A DNA stretch of 64,000 nucleotides from Paraburkholderia sp. ZP32-5. GTDB taxonomy: Bacteria; Pseudomonadota; Gammaproteobacteria; Burkholderiales; Burkholderiaceae. The notes under the pieces are model-generated. The model worked only from the letters and a program-made list of their open reading frames with translations, did no database searches and was not told the origin of the DNA. The position numbers were made by a program, and so were the translations under genes. Shown here one piece after another: positions 16,264 through 24,513 of this stretch (the first letter of the stretch is position 1; every line of letters starts with the position of its first letter). Where the stretch lies: positions 1,922,001 to 1,986,000 of the forward strand of contig NZ_JAJEJP010000002.1 of the NCBI RefSeq assembly GCF_021390495.1, written 5' to 3'.

Positions 16264-17466
16264 TTACACGCGCTCGATCGCGATCGCGATGCCCTGGCCG
16301 ACGCCGATACACATCGTGCACAGCGCGAAACGGCCTTGCGTGCGCTGCAGCTGATACGTCGCGGTCGTCACCAGACGCGCGCCGCTCATACCGAGCGGGT
16401 GGCCGAGCGCAATCGCGCCGCCGTTCGGGTTCACGCGAGGATCGTCGTCGGCGACGCCGAGCGCGCGCAGCACCGCGATGCCCTGCGACGCGAACGCTTC
16501 ATTCAGCTCGATCACGTCGAACTGATCGATCGTCATGCCCAGACGCGCGAGCAGCTTCTGCGTGGCGGGTGCCGGTCCGATGCCCATCACGCGCGGCTCG
16601 ACACCGGCGGTAGCGACGCCCAGCACGCGGGCGCGCGGCACGAGGCCGAAGCGCTTCGCGGTTTCTTCGTTCGCGAGCAGCAGCGCGGCCGCGCCGTCGT
16701 TCACGCCCGATGCGTTACCGGCCGTGACCGTACCATCCGGACGCACGACGCCCTTCAGCTTCGCGAGCGCTTCGAGGCTGGTCTCGCGCGGATGCTCGTC
16801 CTGCGACACCGTGATCGGATCGCCCTTCTTCTGCGCGATCGTCACGCCGACGATTTCCTGCGCGAGCGTGCCGTCACGCTGCGCGCGCGCGGCCTTCTGC
16901 TGGCTGCGCAGCGCGAACGCATCCTGATCGGCGCGGCTGATGTTGTAGTCCGTTGCGACGTTCTCGCCGGTCTCCGGCATCGAGTCGACGCCGTACAGCT
17001 TCTTCATCAGCGGATTGACGAAACGCCAGCCGATCGTCGTGTCGTAGATCTCAGCCTGACGCGAGAACGCGCTGGTCGCCTTGCCCGTCACGAACGGCGC
17101 GCGGCTCATGCTTTCGACACCGCCCGCGACCATCAGCGCGGCCTCGCCCGACTTGATCGCGCGCGCCGCGATACCGATCGCGTCCATGCCCGAGCCGCAC
17201 AGACGGTTCACGGTCGAGCCCGGCACGTCCTTCGGCAAACCCGACAGCAGCAGCGACATGCGCGCGACGTTGCGGTTGTCTTCGCCAGCCTGGTTCGCGC
17301 AGCCGTAGATCACGTCGTCTATCGCGCTCCAGTCGACGTTCGGGTTGCGCTCCATCAGCGCCTTCAGCGGCACCGCGCCGAGGTCGTCGGCGCGCACCGA
17401 CGACAGCGAACCCGCATAGCGGCCAATGGGGGTGCGAATCGCGTCGCACAGGAATGCTTCGGTCAT
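16264..17466 (-). CDS. pcaF: 3-oxoadipyl-CoA thiolase
   Basis: A 400-residue thiolase that cleaves 3-oxoadipyl-CoA to succinyl-CoA and acetyl-CoA, the last step of the beta-ketoadipate pathway. The acyl-accepting Cys90 ([10 protein letters not shown]), His356 (ALGHPLG) and Cys386 ([10 protein letters not shown]) lie at the positions expected for PcaF, and the length of 400 is exact for the family. The ATG at 17466 begins the conserved [18 protein letters not shown] terminator lies downstream and a dyad resembling PcaR sites upstream. PaaJ is the closest alternative, since the two are hard to separate by sequence. No other pca or paa structural genes lie in the window. Confidence 0.85.
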   Translation of the reverse strand: MTEAFLCDAIRTPIGRYAGSLSSVRADDLGAVPLKALMERNPNVDWSAIDDVIYGCANQAGEDNRNVARMSLLLSGLPKDVPGSTVNRLCGSGMDAIGIAARAIKSGEAALMVAGGVESMSRAPFVTGKATSAFSRQAEIYDTTIGWRFVNPLMKKLYGVDSMPETGENVATDYNISRADQDAFALRSQQKAARAQRDGTLAQEIVGVTIAQKKGDPITVSQDEHPRETSLEALAKLKGVVRPDGTVTAGNASGVNDGAAALLLANEETAKRFGLVPRARVLGVATAGVEPRVMGIGPAPATQKLLARLGMTIDQFDVIELNEAFASQGIAVLRALGVADDDPRVNPNGGAIALGHPLGMSGARLVTTATYQLQRTQGRFALCTMCIGVGQGIAIAIERV

Positions 17467-17819
17467 GAGATGCCTCCAGTTGAGATGCTGCGTGCGCCGC
17501 GCCGCTGCCGCCTTGCCGCGATCACGCGGATGCGATGCGCTGACGCATCGCCCGGCGGGCGGGTGCCAATGCACCAGGCGGCGGCACGGCGGCCGTCGCG
17601 TCAAAGCAGCTTAGCGCAGGTCGTGAACGATGGGCTCGCAAAGCCAATGATCGCGGTATTTGCGTTTCCTCAGCGAGCTCAAAAGTTCTTTACACGAACA
17701 CTAGGTCATATATCGAACAAAACAGGCTCGATAATGGCGCGTGCGCGGAAGCATGTCAAGCACGGCCGGACCGATGCGACCCGATACCAGGGAATACGCG
17801 CAGCTTCGTGCAACGGACT
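17467..17819. other. 353-base region upstream of pcaF
   Basis: No gene is supported between pcaF and denD. It holds the pcaF leader and the PcaR-like dyad described separately. The left part is GC-rich and featureless, and the part around 17650-17735 is markedly richer in A and T, as expected for a promoter. Confidence 0.6.
17704..17740. promoter_or_regulatory. Candidate PcaR operator (two opposed 15-base sites)
   Basis: The minus strand carries GTTCGATATATGACC (17718-17704) and the plus strand GCTCGATAATGGCGC (17726-17740). Both resemble the PcaR site of Pseudomonas putida as I recall it, GTTCGATAATCGCAC, and they face away from each other across seven bases. The site lies about 240 bases upstream of the pcaF start, and a pcaR-like gene is 6 kb away. 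Confidence 0.45.
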
Positions 17820-18800
17820 TCAGCGCACCGCGATCCCCTCATCCTCGATATAGGCGCGGATCACATCCGCGAAGCTGCGCTCGCCGGTGAGCCCCAGCCG
17901 CTCGGCGCGCGACGTATCCCACGCACCCGGCCAGCTGCCGACGATCTTCTCGATGCGTTCATCCGGCTGCCGCGCGATGCGGCTCACCACCGCATCGCCC
18001 GCCACCTCGCGCAGCGCCGCGATCATCTCGTCGACACTGACCGAAATGCCCGGCAGATTCACCACGCGTTGCCGGCCGAGCGCGGCGCCGTCGAGTTCGA
18101 GCCCGGCGATCAGACTTTCAATCGCCTTGCGCGGCGACAGCAGCCACAAGCGCGTGGCCCCCGCGACCGGACATACCGCCTCTTCGCCATTCAGCGGCTC
18201 GCGAATGATGCCGCTCGCGAACGACGAAGCCGCCGCATTCGGCCGCCCCGGCCGCACGCTGATCGTCGGCAGCCGCAGCACGCGGCCGTCGACGAAACCG
18301 CGTCGCGAATAGTCGTTGAGCAGCAATTCGGCGATCGCCTTCTGCGCGCCATACGACGATTGCGGATTGAGCGCGGTATCGTCCTGCACGACGTCGGGCA
18401 GATCGCCGCCATACACCGCGACCGAACTCGTGAACACGACACGCGGCCGGTGCCCACGCTGTCGGCAGATTTCGAGCAGCAGGCGCGATGCATCGAGATT
18501 GATGCGCATGCCGAGATCGAAATCCGCCTCGGCCTGGCCACTGACGATCGCGGCCAGATGGAAAATCGCCGCAGTGTCGTCGGCGATCGCGCGTTCAAGC
18601 ACGCTGCGCTCGGCAATATCGCCGACTTCGGTGCGCACGCGCGAGTCGCCGAAATCGTTGGCGCGCACGACGTCGAGCAACACCAGTTCGGAGATCGCTT
18701 GCGGCGCGCCATGTGGGTCTTTCAGCGAACCGCGCGCGAGCAGTTCGCGAGCAAGACGCTGGCCGAGAAAACCCGCGCCGCCGGTGATCAGTACTTTCAT
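17820..18800 (-). CDS. denD: D-erythronate dehydrogenase (extended SDR/epimerase family)
   Basis: A 326-residue extended short-chain dehydrogenase. The NAD-binding motif GGAGFLG lies at 7-13, Ser125 and the Tyr150-X3-Lys154 pair (SSYGAQK) form the catalytic site, and VRPGRPNAAASSF near 203-215 is typical of the DenD group. It oxidises D-erythronate (2-hydroxyl) with NAD. The 2-oxo product is then processed by OtnI, OtnK and OtnC, all encoded upstream on the same strand. It is the last gene of the operon, 39 bases after otnI. Confidence 0.85.
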   Translation of the reverse strand: MKVLITGGAGFLGQRLARELLARGSLKDPHGAPQAISELVLLDVVRANDFGDSRVRTEVGDIAERSVLERAIADDTAAIFHLAAIVSGQAEADFDLGMRINLDASRLLLEICRQRGHRPRVVFTSSVAVYGGDLPDVVQDDTALNPQSSYGAQKAIAELLLNDYSRRGFVDGRVLRLPTISVRPGRPNAAASSFASGIIREPLNGEEAVCPVAGATRLWLLSPRKAIESLIAGLELDGAALGRQRVVNLPGISVSVDEMIAALREVAGDAVVSRIARQPDERIEKIVGSWPGAWDTSRAERLGLTGERSFADVIRAYIEDEGIAVR

Positions 18801-18839
18801 GGTTGCGTGTCCGTGATGGTTGAGGGTGGTGTGCGACGT

Positions 18840-19628
18840 TCAGTTCGCCGCGTCCAGATAAGGACGGATCCAGCCGAGCCCGGCCGAAGTCCCCGCGCGC
18901 GGCCGGTATTCGCAGCCGATATAGCCGTCGTAGCCGAGCGAATCGATCAGTTCGAACAGATACGGATAATTCAATTCGCCGATATCCGGCTCGTGCCGCT
19001 CCGGCACACCGGCAATCTGTATATGGCCGATGCCCGGCATATCGCGCCGCAGTTTCATCGCGAGATCGCCCTCGACGATCTGGCAGTGATAGCAGTCGAA
19101 CTGCACCTGCAGATTCGGCGCGCCGACTTCCGCGCGGATCGCCTGCGCGTCGTCCTGACGATTGAGGAAATAGCCGGGAATATCGCGCGTATTGATCGGC
19201 TCGATGACCACGGTGATCTGTTCGGCTTGCGCCGCCTGCGCGGCATACGCGAGATTCTTCAGATAGACGTCGCGGTGTTTGTCGCGCGATTGATCGGCGG
19301 CAATCAGGCCCGCCATCACATGCAGCTTGCGATTGCCGAGCACGCGCGCGTAGTCGAGCGCCGTATCGACGCTACGCTTGAATTCGTCTTCGCGGCCGGG
19401 CAACGAAGCAAGCCCGCGCTCGCCTCGACTCCACTCGCCCGGCGGCGCATTGAAAAGCGCCTGCGTAAGCGCGTTTGCGTCGAGCCGCGCTTTCAATTCG
19501 TCTGCGCGAAACTCGTACGGAAACAGGAATTCGATCGCCTTGAAGCCGTCGCGCGCGGCTGCGGCGAAGCGATCGAGGAACGCGTGCTCGGTGTACATCA
19601 TCGACAGATTGGCAGCGAAGCGAGGCAT
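18840..19628 (-). CDS. otnI: 2-oxo-tetronate isomerase (hydroxypyruvate isomerase family)
   Basis: A 262-residue TIM-barrel isomerase of the xylose-isomerase-like/Hyi family. The sequence [14 protein letters not shown] at the N-terminus, metal ligands in VIEPIN (about 140-145), the DCYHCQ motif near 174-179 and GCEYRPR near 237-243 are hallmarks. It interconverts 2-oxo- and 3-oxo-tetronate so that erythronate-derived 2-oxo acid can enter the OtnK step. The ATG at 19628 has CAAGGAGT nearby upstream. It lies 85 bases after otnC, a gap containing a repeated hairpin, and 39 bases before denD. Confidence 0.85.
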   Translation of the reverse strand: MPRFAANLSMMYTEHAFLDRFAAAARDGFKAIEFLFPYEFRADELKARLDANALTQALFNAPPGEWSRGERGLASLPGREDEFKRSVDTALDYARVLGNRKLHVMAGLIAADQSRDKHRDVYLKNLAYAAQAAQAEQITVVIEPINTRDIPGYFLNRQDDAQAIRAEVGAPNLQVQFDCYHCQIVEGDLAMKLRRDMPGIGHIQIAGVPERHEPDIGELNYPYLFELIDSLGYDGYIGCEYRPRAGTSAGLGWIRPYLDAAN

Positions 19629-19655
19629 AGCGGCAACTCCTTGAAAAGCGGGTGA

Positions 19656-19722
19656 TAGGCGTGCGGCAGCGCGGCTGCTACCAGCGAGTGTTAGGCGTGC
19701 GGCAGCGCAGCCGCTACCAGCG
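19656..19722 (-). repeat. Pair of 31-base repeats at the 3' end of otnC
   Basis: A 31-base sequence at 19692-19722 (containing the last codons and stop of otnC) recurs at 19656-19686 with two differences, period 36. Each copy can form its own GC hairpin: GCAGC with GCTGC in the left copy and GCGGC with GCCGC in the right. Confidence 0.6.
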
Positions 19723-20376
19723 CGCGCCGAACGCGGCGCGCAGTTCTTCGATAGCGGATTCATCGAGCGGCGCGGGCCGCGGATTCGTCATCAGCCATAA
19801 CCGCGCGGTTTCCTCGAGTTCCTCCAACGCGTACGACGCCTGCGCGACCGAGCGCTCCCACACCACCGGCCCCAGACGTTCGAGCAACACCGCGCGCACC
19901 TGGTCGGCAAGCGTCGCAATCTGCGCCGCCACTTGCGGATCGCCGGGCCGTCGGTAGCGAATCAGCGGCACGTGGCCCACTTTCATCACGTAGTACGGCG
20001 TCAGCGGCGGCAATACATCGGTCTCGCTCCACACACCGGCGAGCGTCAACGCAACCAGATGCGTCGAGTGCGTATGGACGATCCCGCGTGCGTCGCCATT
20101 GCGTTCATAGATACCGCGATGCAGCGCGAGCGTTTTCGATGGCCTCGCGCCCGACACCGCACGGCCATCGCTATCGACCTTCGCGATATCGGCGGGGTCG
20201 AGCCGGCCGAGGCATGCGTCGGTCGGCGTGATCAGCCAGCCGTCGTCGAGCCGCGCGCTGATGTTGCCGGCTGTACCGACCGTATAGCGACGTTGATAGA
20301 GGCTCGCGCCGACCGTGCAAATTTCCTCGCGCACACGTGTTTCAGATGAAAGATGGAGTGCGGGGGCGTCGCTCAT
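19714..20376 (-). CDS. otnC: 3-oxo-tetronate 4-phosphate decarboxylase (class II aldolase family)
   Basis: A 220-residue class II aldolase/adducin-family protein. The zinc ligands His101 and His103 are in VHTHSTH, with GTAGNIS at 35-41 and the phosphate-binding PSK at 79-81. It decarboxylates 3-oxo-tetronate 4-phosphate to dihydroxyacetone phosphate. The ATG at 20376 follows AAGGAGA and overlaps the otnK stop by four bases, so the two are translationally coupled. It is the usual partner of OtnK, and length and motifs are normal for OtnC. Confidence 0.88.
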   Translation of the reverse strand: MSDAPALHLSSETRVREEICTVGASLYQRRYTVGTAGNISARLDDGWLITPTDACLGRLDPADIAKVDSDGRAVSGARPSKTLALHRGIYERNGDARGIVHTHSTHLVALTLAGVWSETDVLPPLTPYYVMKVGHVPLIRYRRPGDPQVAAQIATLADQVRAVLLERLGPVVWERSVAQASYALEELEETARLWLMTNPRPAPLDESAIEELRAAFGARW

Positions 20377-21725
20377 CGTGCGTCTCCTTCAAGATGACGC
20401 AGTGCTTTTTCGAAGAAATCGGTCGTGCCGAAATTGCCGGACTTCAATGCGAGCGCAAGCGGTTCCGCGCCGGTCGTCGCGGTTGCCGGCACGCCCGGAT
20501 CGATCTGCGCGCCGATACGCAGCGTGCGCACGTCGAGTGCCTGCACGACCGCGCCCGAGGTCTCGCCGCCCGCCACCACGAACTTGCGCACGCCACGCTC
20601 GCGCAGCCCGCGCGCGATCGATGCCAGCGTCGCCTCGACCAGCTGCCCAGCCTTGTCGACGCCGAGTTCGCGCTGCACAGCCTTTACTTCATCGGGCGAT
20701 GCGGTCGCATAGATCAGCACCGGCTCCGCGCGATCGAGACTCGTCTGCGCAAACGCGAGCGCCTGATCGACGACGGGCTCGCCGCGCGCAGCCGCGAGCG
20801 GATCGACGCGAAACGCCGGCCGCGTCGCGCACCATGCGGCGACCTGCGCGTTGGTCGCTTTCGACGCGCTGCCCGCGAGCACCGCGGACAAGCCCTCGAC
20901 GCGCGGCAATTGCGCGGCATCGCCGCGCTCGCCGAGCACACCGGCGCGCCGGAAGTTGGCCGGCAAGCCGAGCGCGATGCCGGAGCCGCCGGTGATCAAT
21001 GCAAGTTCCGCGCATGCGCTGCCGAGCGTGTGCAAGTCGGCATCGGACACCGCATCGGCGATCGCAATGCGCACGCCGTCCGCACGCAACGCATCGAACG
21101 CGGCCTGCACGGCCGGCGCGCCTTGCGCAAGCGTGTCGTAACGCACGAGCCCGACTTTCGATGCGGTCTGCCGTTGCAGCACCCGCACGAGGTTCGCGTC
21201 GCGCATCGGCGTGAGCGGATGATTCTCCATGCCCGATTCGTTGAGCAGCGTATCGCCGACAAACAGATGGCCGCGAAAGATCGTGCGGCCGTTCTCGGGA
21301 AACGCCGGACACGCAATCGTGAACGATGCGTGCTCGGCAAACTCAGCGGACAGTGCGTTCAGCAACGCATCGGTCACGGGGCCGATATTGCCCGCATCGG
21401 TCGAATCGAAGGTCGAGCAGTACTTGAAGAAGAACTGCCGGCATCCTTGCGCGCGCAGCCAGTCGAGCGCGGCCAGCGATTGAGCGACTGCATCGGCGGC
21501 GACGATCGTGCGCGACTTCAGCGCGACCACCAGTGCATCGGCCTGGACCGTTTCATTCGACGCTGGCACGCCGATCGTCTGTACCGTGCGCATGCCGCCG
21601 CGCACGAGCATATTGGCGAGGTCGGTGGCCCCGGTGAAATCGTCGGCGATGCAGCCGAGCAGCGCGCCGTTCGTGCCGGCCTTCGTGCCGGCCTTCGTGC
21701 CAGCCGATTGTGTGCTTACCGTCAT
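20373..21725 (-). CDS. otnK: 3-oxo-tetronate kinase (DUF1537/OtnK family)
   Basis: A 450-residue four-carbon acid sugar kinase. The N-terminal signature LGCIADDFTGATD is at 23-35 and the C-terminal nucleotide-binding part contains VAGGETSG near 390-397. It phosphorylates 3-oxo-tetronate for OtnC. ATG at 21725 is preferred over a GTG one codon earlier because GGGAG lies eight bases before it. Residues 9-18 contain repeated AGTK units encoded by a 12-base tandem repeat, so the N-terminus is probably variable between strains. It starts 15 bases after ltnD. Confidence 0.88.
   Translation of the reverse strand: MTVSTQSAGTKAGTKAGTNGALLGCIADDFTGATDLANMLVRGGMRTVQTIGVPASNETVQADALVVALKSRTIVAADAVAQSLAALDWLRAQGCRQFFFKYCSTFDSTDAGNIGPVTDALLNALSAEFAEHASFTIACPAFPENGRTIFRGHLFVGDTLLNESGMENHPLTPMRDANLVRVLQRQTASKVGLVRYDTLAQGAPAVQAAFDALRADGVRIAIADAVSDADLHTLGSACAELALITGGSGIALGLPANFRRAGVLGERGDAAQLPRVEGLSAVLAGSASKATNAQVAAWCATRPAFRVDPLAAARGEPVVDQALAFAQTSLDRAEPVLIYATASPDEVKAVQRELGVDKAGQLVEATLASIARGLRERGVRKFVVAGGETSGAVVQALDVRTLRIGAQIDPGVPATATTGAEPLALALKSGNFGTTDFFEKALRHLEGDAR
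21672..21711 (-). repeat. 12-base tandem repeat in the otnK N-terminus
   Basis: About three in-frame copies of a 12-base unit (CCGGCCTTCGTG on the plus strand) encode the AGTK repeats near the OtnK N-terminus. The unit length keeps the frame, so gain or loss of a unit would change length without breaking the gene. Confidence 0.55.
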
Positions 21726-21740
21726 CACAGATGCTCCCGC

Positions 21741-22631
21741 TTATTTCGACGCCGGCAGTTCGATGCCGGGGAAAATCTTCACGACGGCCGAGTCGTCTTC
21801 GCCGCCGTGGCCTGCCGTCGACGCCATCATGAACATCTGATGCGCGGCCGCCGAAAGCGGCAGCGGAAATTTCGTGCGGCGCGCGGTGTCGAGCACGAGG
21901 CCGAGATCCTTGACGAAGATATCGACGGCGGACAGCGGCGTGTAGTCGCCCGCCAGAATGTGCGGCACGCGGTTCTCGAACATCCACGAATTGCCCGCGC
22001 TGTGCGTGATCACGTCGTATAGCGCAGCGGGGTCGACGCCTTCGCGCAAGCCGAGCGCCATCGCCTCGGCGGCCGCCGCGATATGCACGCCCGCCAGCAA
22101 CTGATTGATGATCTTGACCTTCGAGCCCACGCCATGCGCGGTACCGAGCCGATACACGTTGGCGGCGATCGCGACGAGCACATCCTCGCAAGCGGCATAG
22201 GCCGCCGCCGGACCCGAGGTCATCATCGTCATCTGGCCCGACGCGGCGCGCGCCGCGCCGCCGGACACCGGCGCATCGAGCATCTGCAAACCGGCCGCTT
22301 CGACGCGTTTGCCCAGATCGATCGCGAACTCCGGCGCGACCGTTGCACTCGCAATTACCACGCTGCCCGGCTTCATCGCCGCAAGCGCGCCGTGTTCGCC
22401 GAACAGCACAGCTTCGGTTTGCGCGGCATTCACGACCAGCGTGATGACGACCTCGCACTGTGCACCCAGCTCGGCGGGATTCGCGCAGCCCACGCCGCCC
22501 TCGCCGACGAATGCCTGCAGCACGTCGTCGCGCAGATCGCACGCGTGAACCCGAAAGCCCGCGCGCAACAGCGAGCGCGCGACGCCGAGCCCCATGGCTC
22601 CCAGCCCGATGACACCGACATTTCTCGACAT
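21741..22631 (-). CDS. ltnD: L-threonate dehydrogenase (3-hydroxyisobutyrate dehydrogenase family)
   Basis: A 296-residue member of the beta-hydroxyacid dehydrogenase family. GLGAMGLG at 9-16 binds NAD, the substrate motif DAPVSGGAARA is at 119-129, and Lys173 in the GVGSKVKIINQ segment is the predicted catalytic lysine. LtnD oxidises L-threonate to 2-oxo-tetronate. It is the first structural gene of the operon, with the FCD regulator 83 bases upstream on the same strand. The name rests on gene context, since 3-hydroxyisobutyrate and tartronate-semialdehyde enzymes share the fold. Confidence 0.85.
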   Translation of the reverse strand: MSRNVGVIGLGAMGLGVARSLLRAGFRVHACDLRDDVLQAFVGEGGVGCANPAELGAQCEVVITLVVNAAQTEAVLFGEHGALAAMKPGSVVIASATVAPEFAIDLGKRVEAAGLQMLDAPVSGGAARAASGQMTMMTSGPAAAYAACEDVLVAIAANVYRLGTAHGVGSKVKIINQLLAGVHIAAAAEAMALGLREGVDPAALYDVITHSAGNSWMFENRVPHILAGDYTPLSAVDIFVKDLGLVLDTARRTKFPLPLSAAAHQMFMMASTAGHGGEDDSAVVKIFPGIELPASK

Positions 22632-22714
22632 ACATGACCTCGATCAAGTGTGCTGCGTTCGTCGTGTTCGGCGGGTGGCATGGCCCGCCGGTTCAACTTT
22701 GCGCGTAAGTCAAA

Positions 22715-23434
22715 TCAGGCGATGCCCGCTTCGGCGAGCCGCCGCGCCGCGTTGTACAGATGCGTCTGCGCGGCGTCGCGCGCCGCGGTCGAATCGCCCG
22801 CGCGAATCGCCGCGGCAATCGCCGCATGCTCGTCGCGCACCTGGCGCGAAAAATCCTCGCGCAGCGCCTCGTTGCGGCGCGTAACGACCGTGCCCGCCTC
22901 CAGGTACTGATTGAGGAACGTCAGCGTCTTCAGAAAATAAGGATTACCGGTAGCCGCCGCGATGGCGCGATGAAACGCGACGTCTTGCGCGACGCCGTCA
23001 TCGCCGTCGGCCACGGCCCGATCGATGTCGGCAAGCGCGGCGTCGATCGCCGTCATGTCGGCGGCGCTGCGGCGTAGCGCGGCTTCGGCGGCGACCTCGG
23101 CTTCGATCGCGCGGCGCAGCGCGAGAATCTGCACGACCGCGCCCGGCTCGATCGCCTCCGCGTAGTCGATCCGCAGCGGCCGGATCGCGCCGTGCCCCGC
23201 GACGAACACGCCGCTGCCCTGGCGCGGCTCGACCACGCCCTCGTTCTTCAGCCGCGAGATCGCCTCGCGGATCACCGTGCGGCTCACGCCGAACTGCTCC
23301 GCGAGCACCGCTTCGGTGGGCAGCTTGCCGCCGCGCGCAAACGTGCCCTTGTCGATCTGCTTGAGCAATTGCTGCGCAACGGTGTCGCTCAGCGCGCGCG
23401 CTGGAATCTTTTCGAACATGGCGATAGACGGCAT
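22715..23434 (-). CDS. GntR/FadR-family (FCD) regulator of the threonate operon
   Basis: A 239-residue GntR regulator. Residues about 10-75 are the winged helix (LPTEAVLAEQFGVSRTVIREAISRL). Residues about 95-230 form an all-helical FCD ligand domain with metal-binding histidines in DVAFHRAI. The usual ligands are small hydroxy acids, which suits an operon for threonate and erythronate. Two starts are possible, ATG 23434 and ATG 23419; the second begins MFEKIPARALSD and fits the family better. The gene lies at the head of the operon and is divergent from the pcaR-like gene. Confidence 0.85.
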   Translation of the reverse strand: MPSIAMFEKIPARALSDTVAQQLLKQIDKGTFARGGKLPTEAVLAEQFGVSRTVIREAISRLKNEGVVEPRQGSGVFVAGHGAIRPLRIDYAEAIEPGAVVQILALRRAIEAEVAAEAALRRSAADMTAIDAALADIDRAVADGDDGVAQDVAFHRAIAAATGNPYFLKTLTFLNQYLEAGTVVTRRNEALREDFSRQVRDEHAAIAAAIRAGDSTAARDAAQTHLYNAARRLAEAGIA

Positions 23435-23651
23435 CAGGCCGATTCAACTAGTCGGGTTATCGGGTCATCATACAAATTTGAGATAAGAATCGCATCCGCG
23501 CAAACCCTGGGATTTTTAAGCGGCCGTACATCATTTGGCGAAACGGAAGGCTTAAGCTATCGTCTCGCCTTTGCGCCACGTGCATCGCGAGGCAACGCGT
23601 CAACCAGCGCGAGCGTCGTGTGCATTCCTTCGAACGCATCCTTCAAGGTCC

Positions 23652-24488
23652 ATGAGCAAAGCCCTGCCGCCGTCTTCCGCGCCGTCTTCCGCTGTGCCCG
23701 CCAACGCCGAATCGGCCGCGGAGAAACCGGGCGACTCATACGTGCAGTCGTTCGCGCGCGGCCTCGCGGTGATCCGCGCGTTCGATGCGACGCGCCCCGA
23801 GCAGACGCTCACCGACGTCGCCGCCGCGACCGGCCTCACACGCGCGGGAGCGCGCCGGATTCTGCTGACATTGCAGACGCTCGGCTACGTGGAAGCGGAA
23901 GGACGCCTGTTCCGTCTGACACCGAAGATTCTCGACCTCGGCTTTGCGTATCTGACTTCGATGCCGTTCTGGAATCTCGCGGAGCCGGTGATGGAAAGCC
24001 TGTCGGCACAAGTGCACGAAAGCTGCTCGGCGGCCGTGCTCGACCGCACCGAGATCGTCTACGTGCTGCGCGTGCCGACGCACAAGATCATGACGATCAA
24101 TCTGTCGATCGGCAGCCGTCTGCCCGCGTATTGCACGTCGATGGGCCGCGTGCTGCTCGCCGCGCTCGACGACGAAGCGCTCGACGCGACGCTGAATCTG
24201 TCGCCGCTTCACGCGCACACGCCGCGCACTGTCACCGACAAGGAAGAGTTGAAGAAGCTGATCGCTCAGGTGCGCCGCCAGGGGTGGGCAATCGTCGATC
24301 AGGAACTGGAGGGCGGGTTGATTTCGCTATCCGCGCCGATCCGCAATCGCCAGGGGCGCGTGATCGCCGCGATGAACATCAGCGGCAACGCGCAGCGCAA
24401 TTCGGCGAAGCAGATGGTGAAGGCGTTTCTGGATCCGCTGCAGGAAGCCGCGCAGACCGTCTCGGAGATGGTCGCGCGGCGCGGGTGA
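23652..24488 (+). CDS. pcaR: IclR-family regulator, PcaR/PcaU/PobR type
   Basis: A 278-residue IclR-family regulator of the group that controls protocatechuate and beta-ketoadipate genes. After a Ser/Pro/Ala-rich N-terminus of about 28 residues, the winged helix covers 30-95 (LTDVAAATGLTRAGARRILLTLQTLG), and the effector domain contains GSRLPAYCTSMGRVLLAA (about 156-173), a sequence typical of PcaR and PobR. The ATG at 23652 follows AAGG. The likely target is pcaF about 6 kb away, in front of which a matching dyad is seen. Which member of the group it is stays uncertain, as pca structural genes other than pcaF are absent. Confidence 0.78.
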   Translation: MSKALPPSSAPSSAVPANAESAAEKPGDSYVQSFARGLAVIRAFDATRPEQTLTDVAAATGLTRAGARRILLTLQTLGYVEAEGRLFRLTPKILDLGFAYLTSMPFWNLAEPVMESLSAQVHESCSAAVLDRTEIVYVLRVPTHKIMTINLSIGSRLPAYCTSMGRVLLAALDDEALDATLNLSPLHAHTPRTVTDKEELKKLIAQVRRQGWAIVDQELEGGLISLSAPIRNRQGRVIAAMNISGNAQRNSAKQMVKAFLDPLQEAAQTVSEMVARRG

Positions 24489-24513
24489 CGCGGTGCAGGT
24501 GATGTAGCGCGCC

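Noticed and set aside
17808..19655. Plus-strand open frame of more than 600 codons opposite denD and otnI
   Set aside because: No domain, strongly basic composition, and full overlap with two conserved enzyme genes.
20337..22022. Plus-strand open frame opposite otnK and ltnD
   Set aside because: Arg-rich mirror of two enzyme genes with clear motifs on the other strand.
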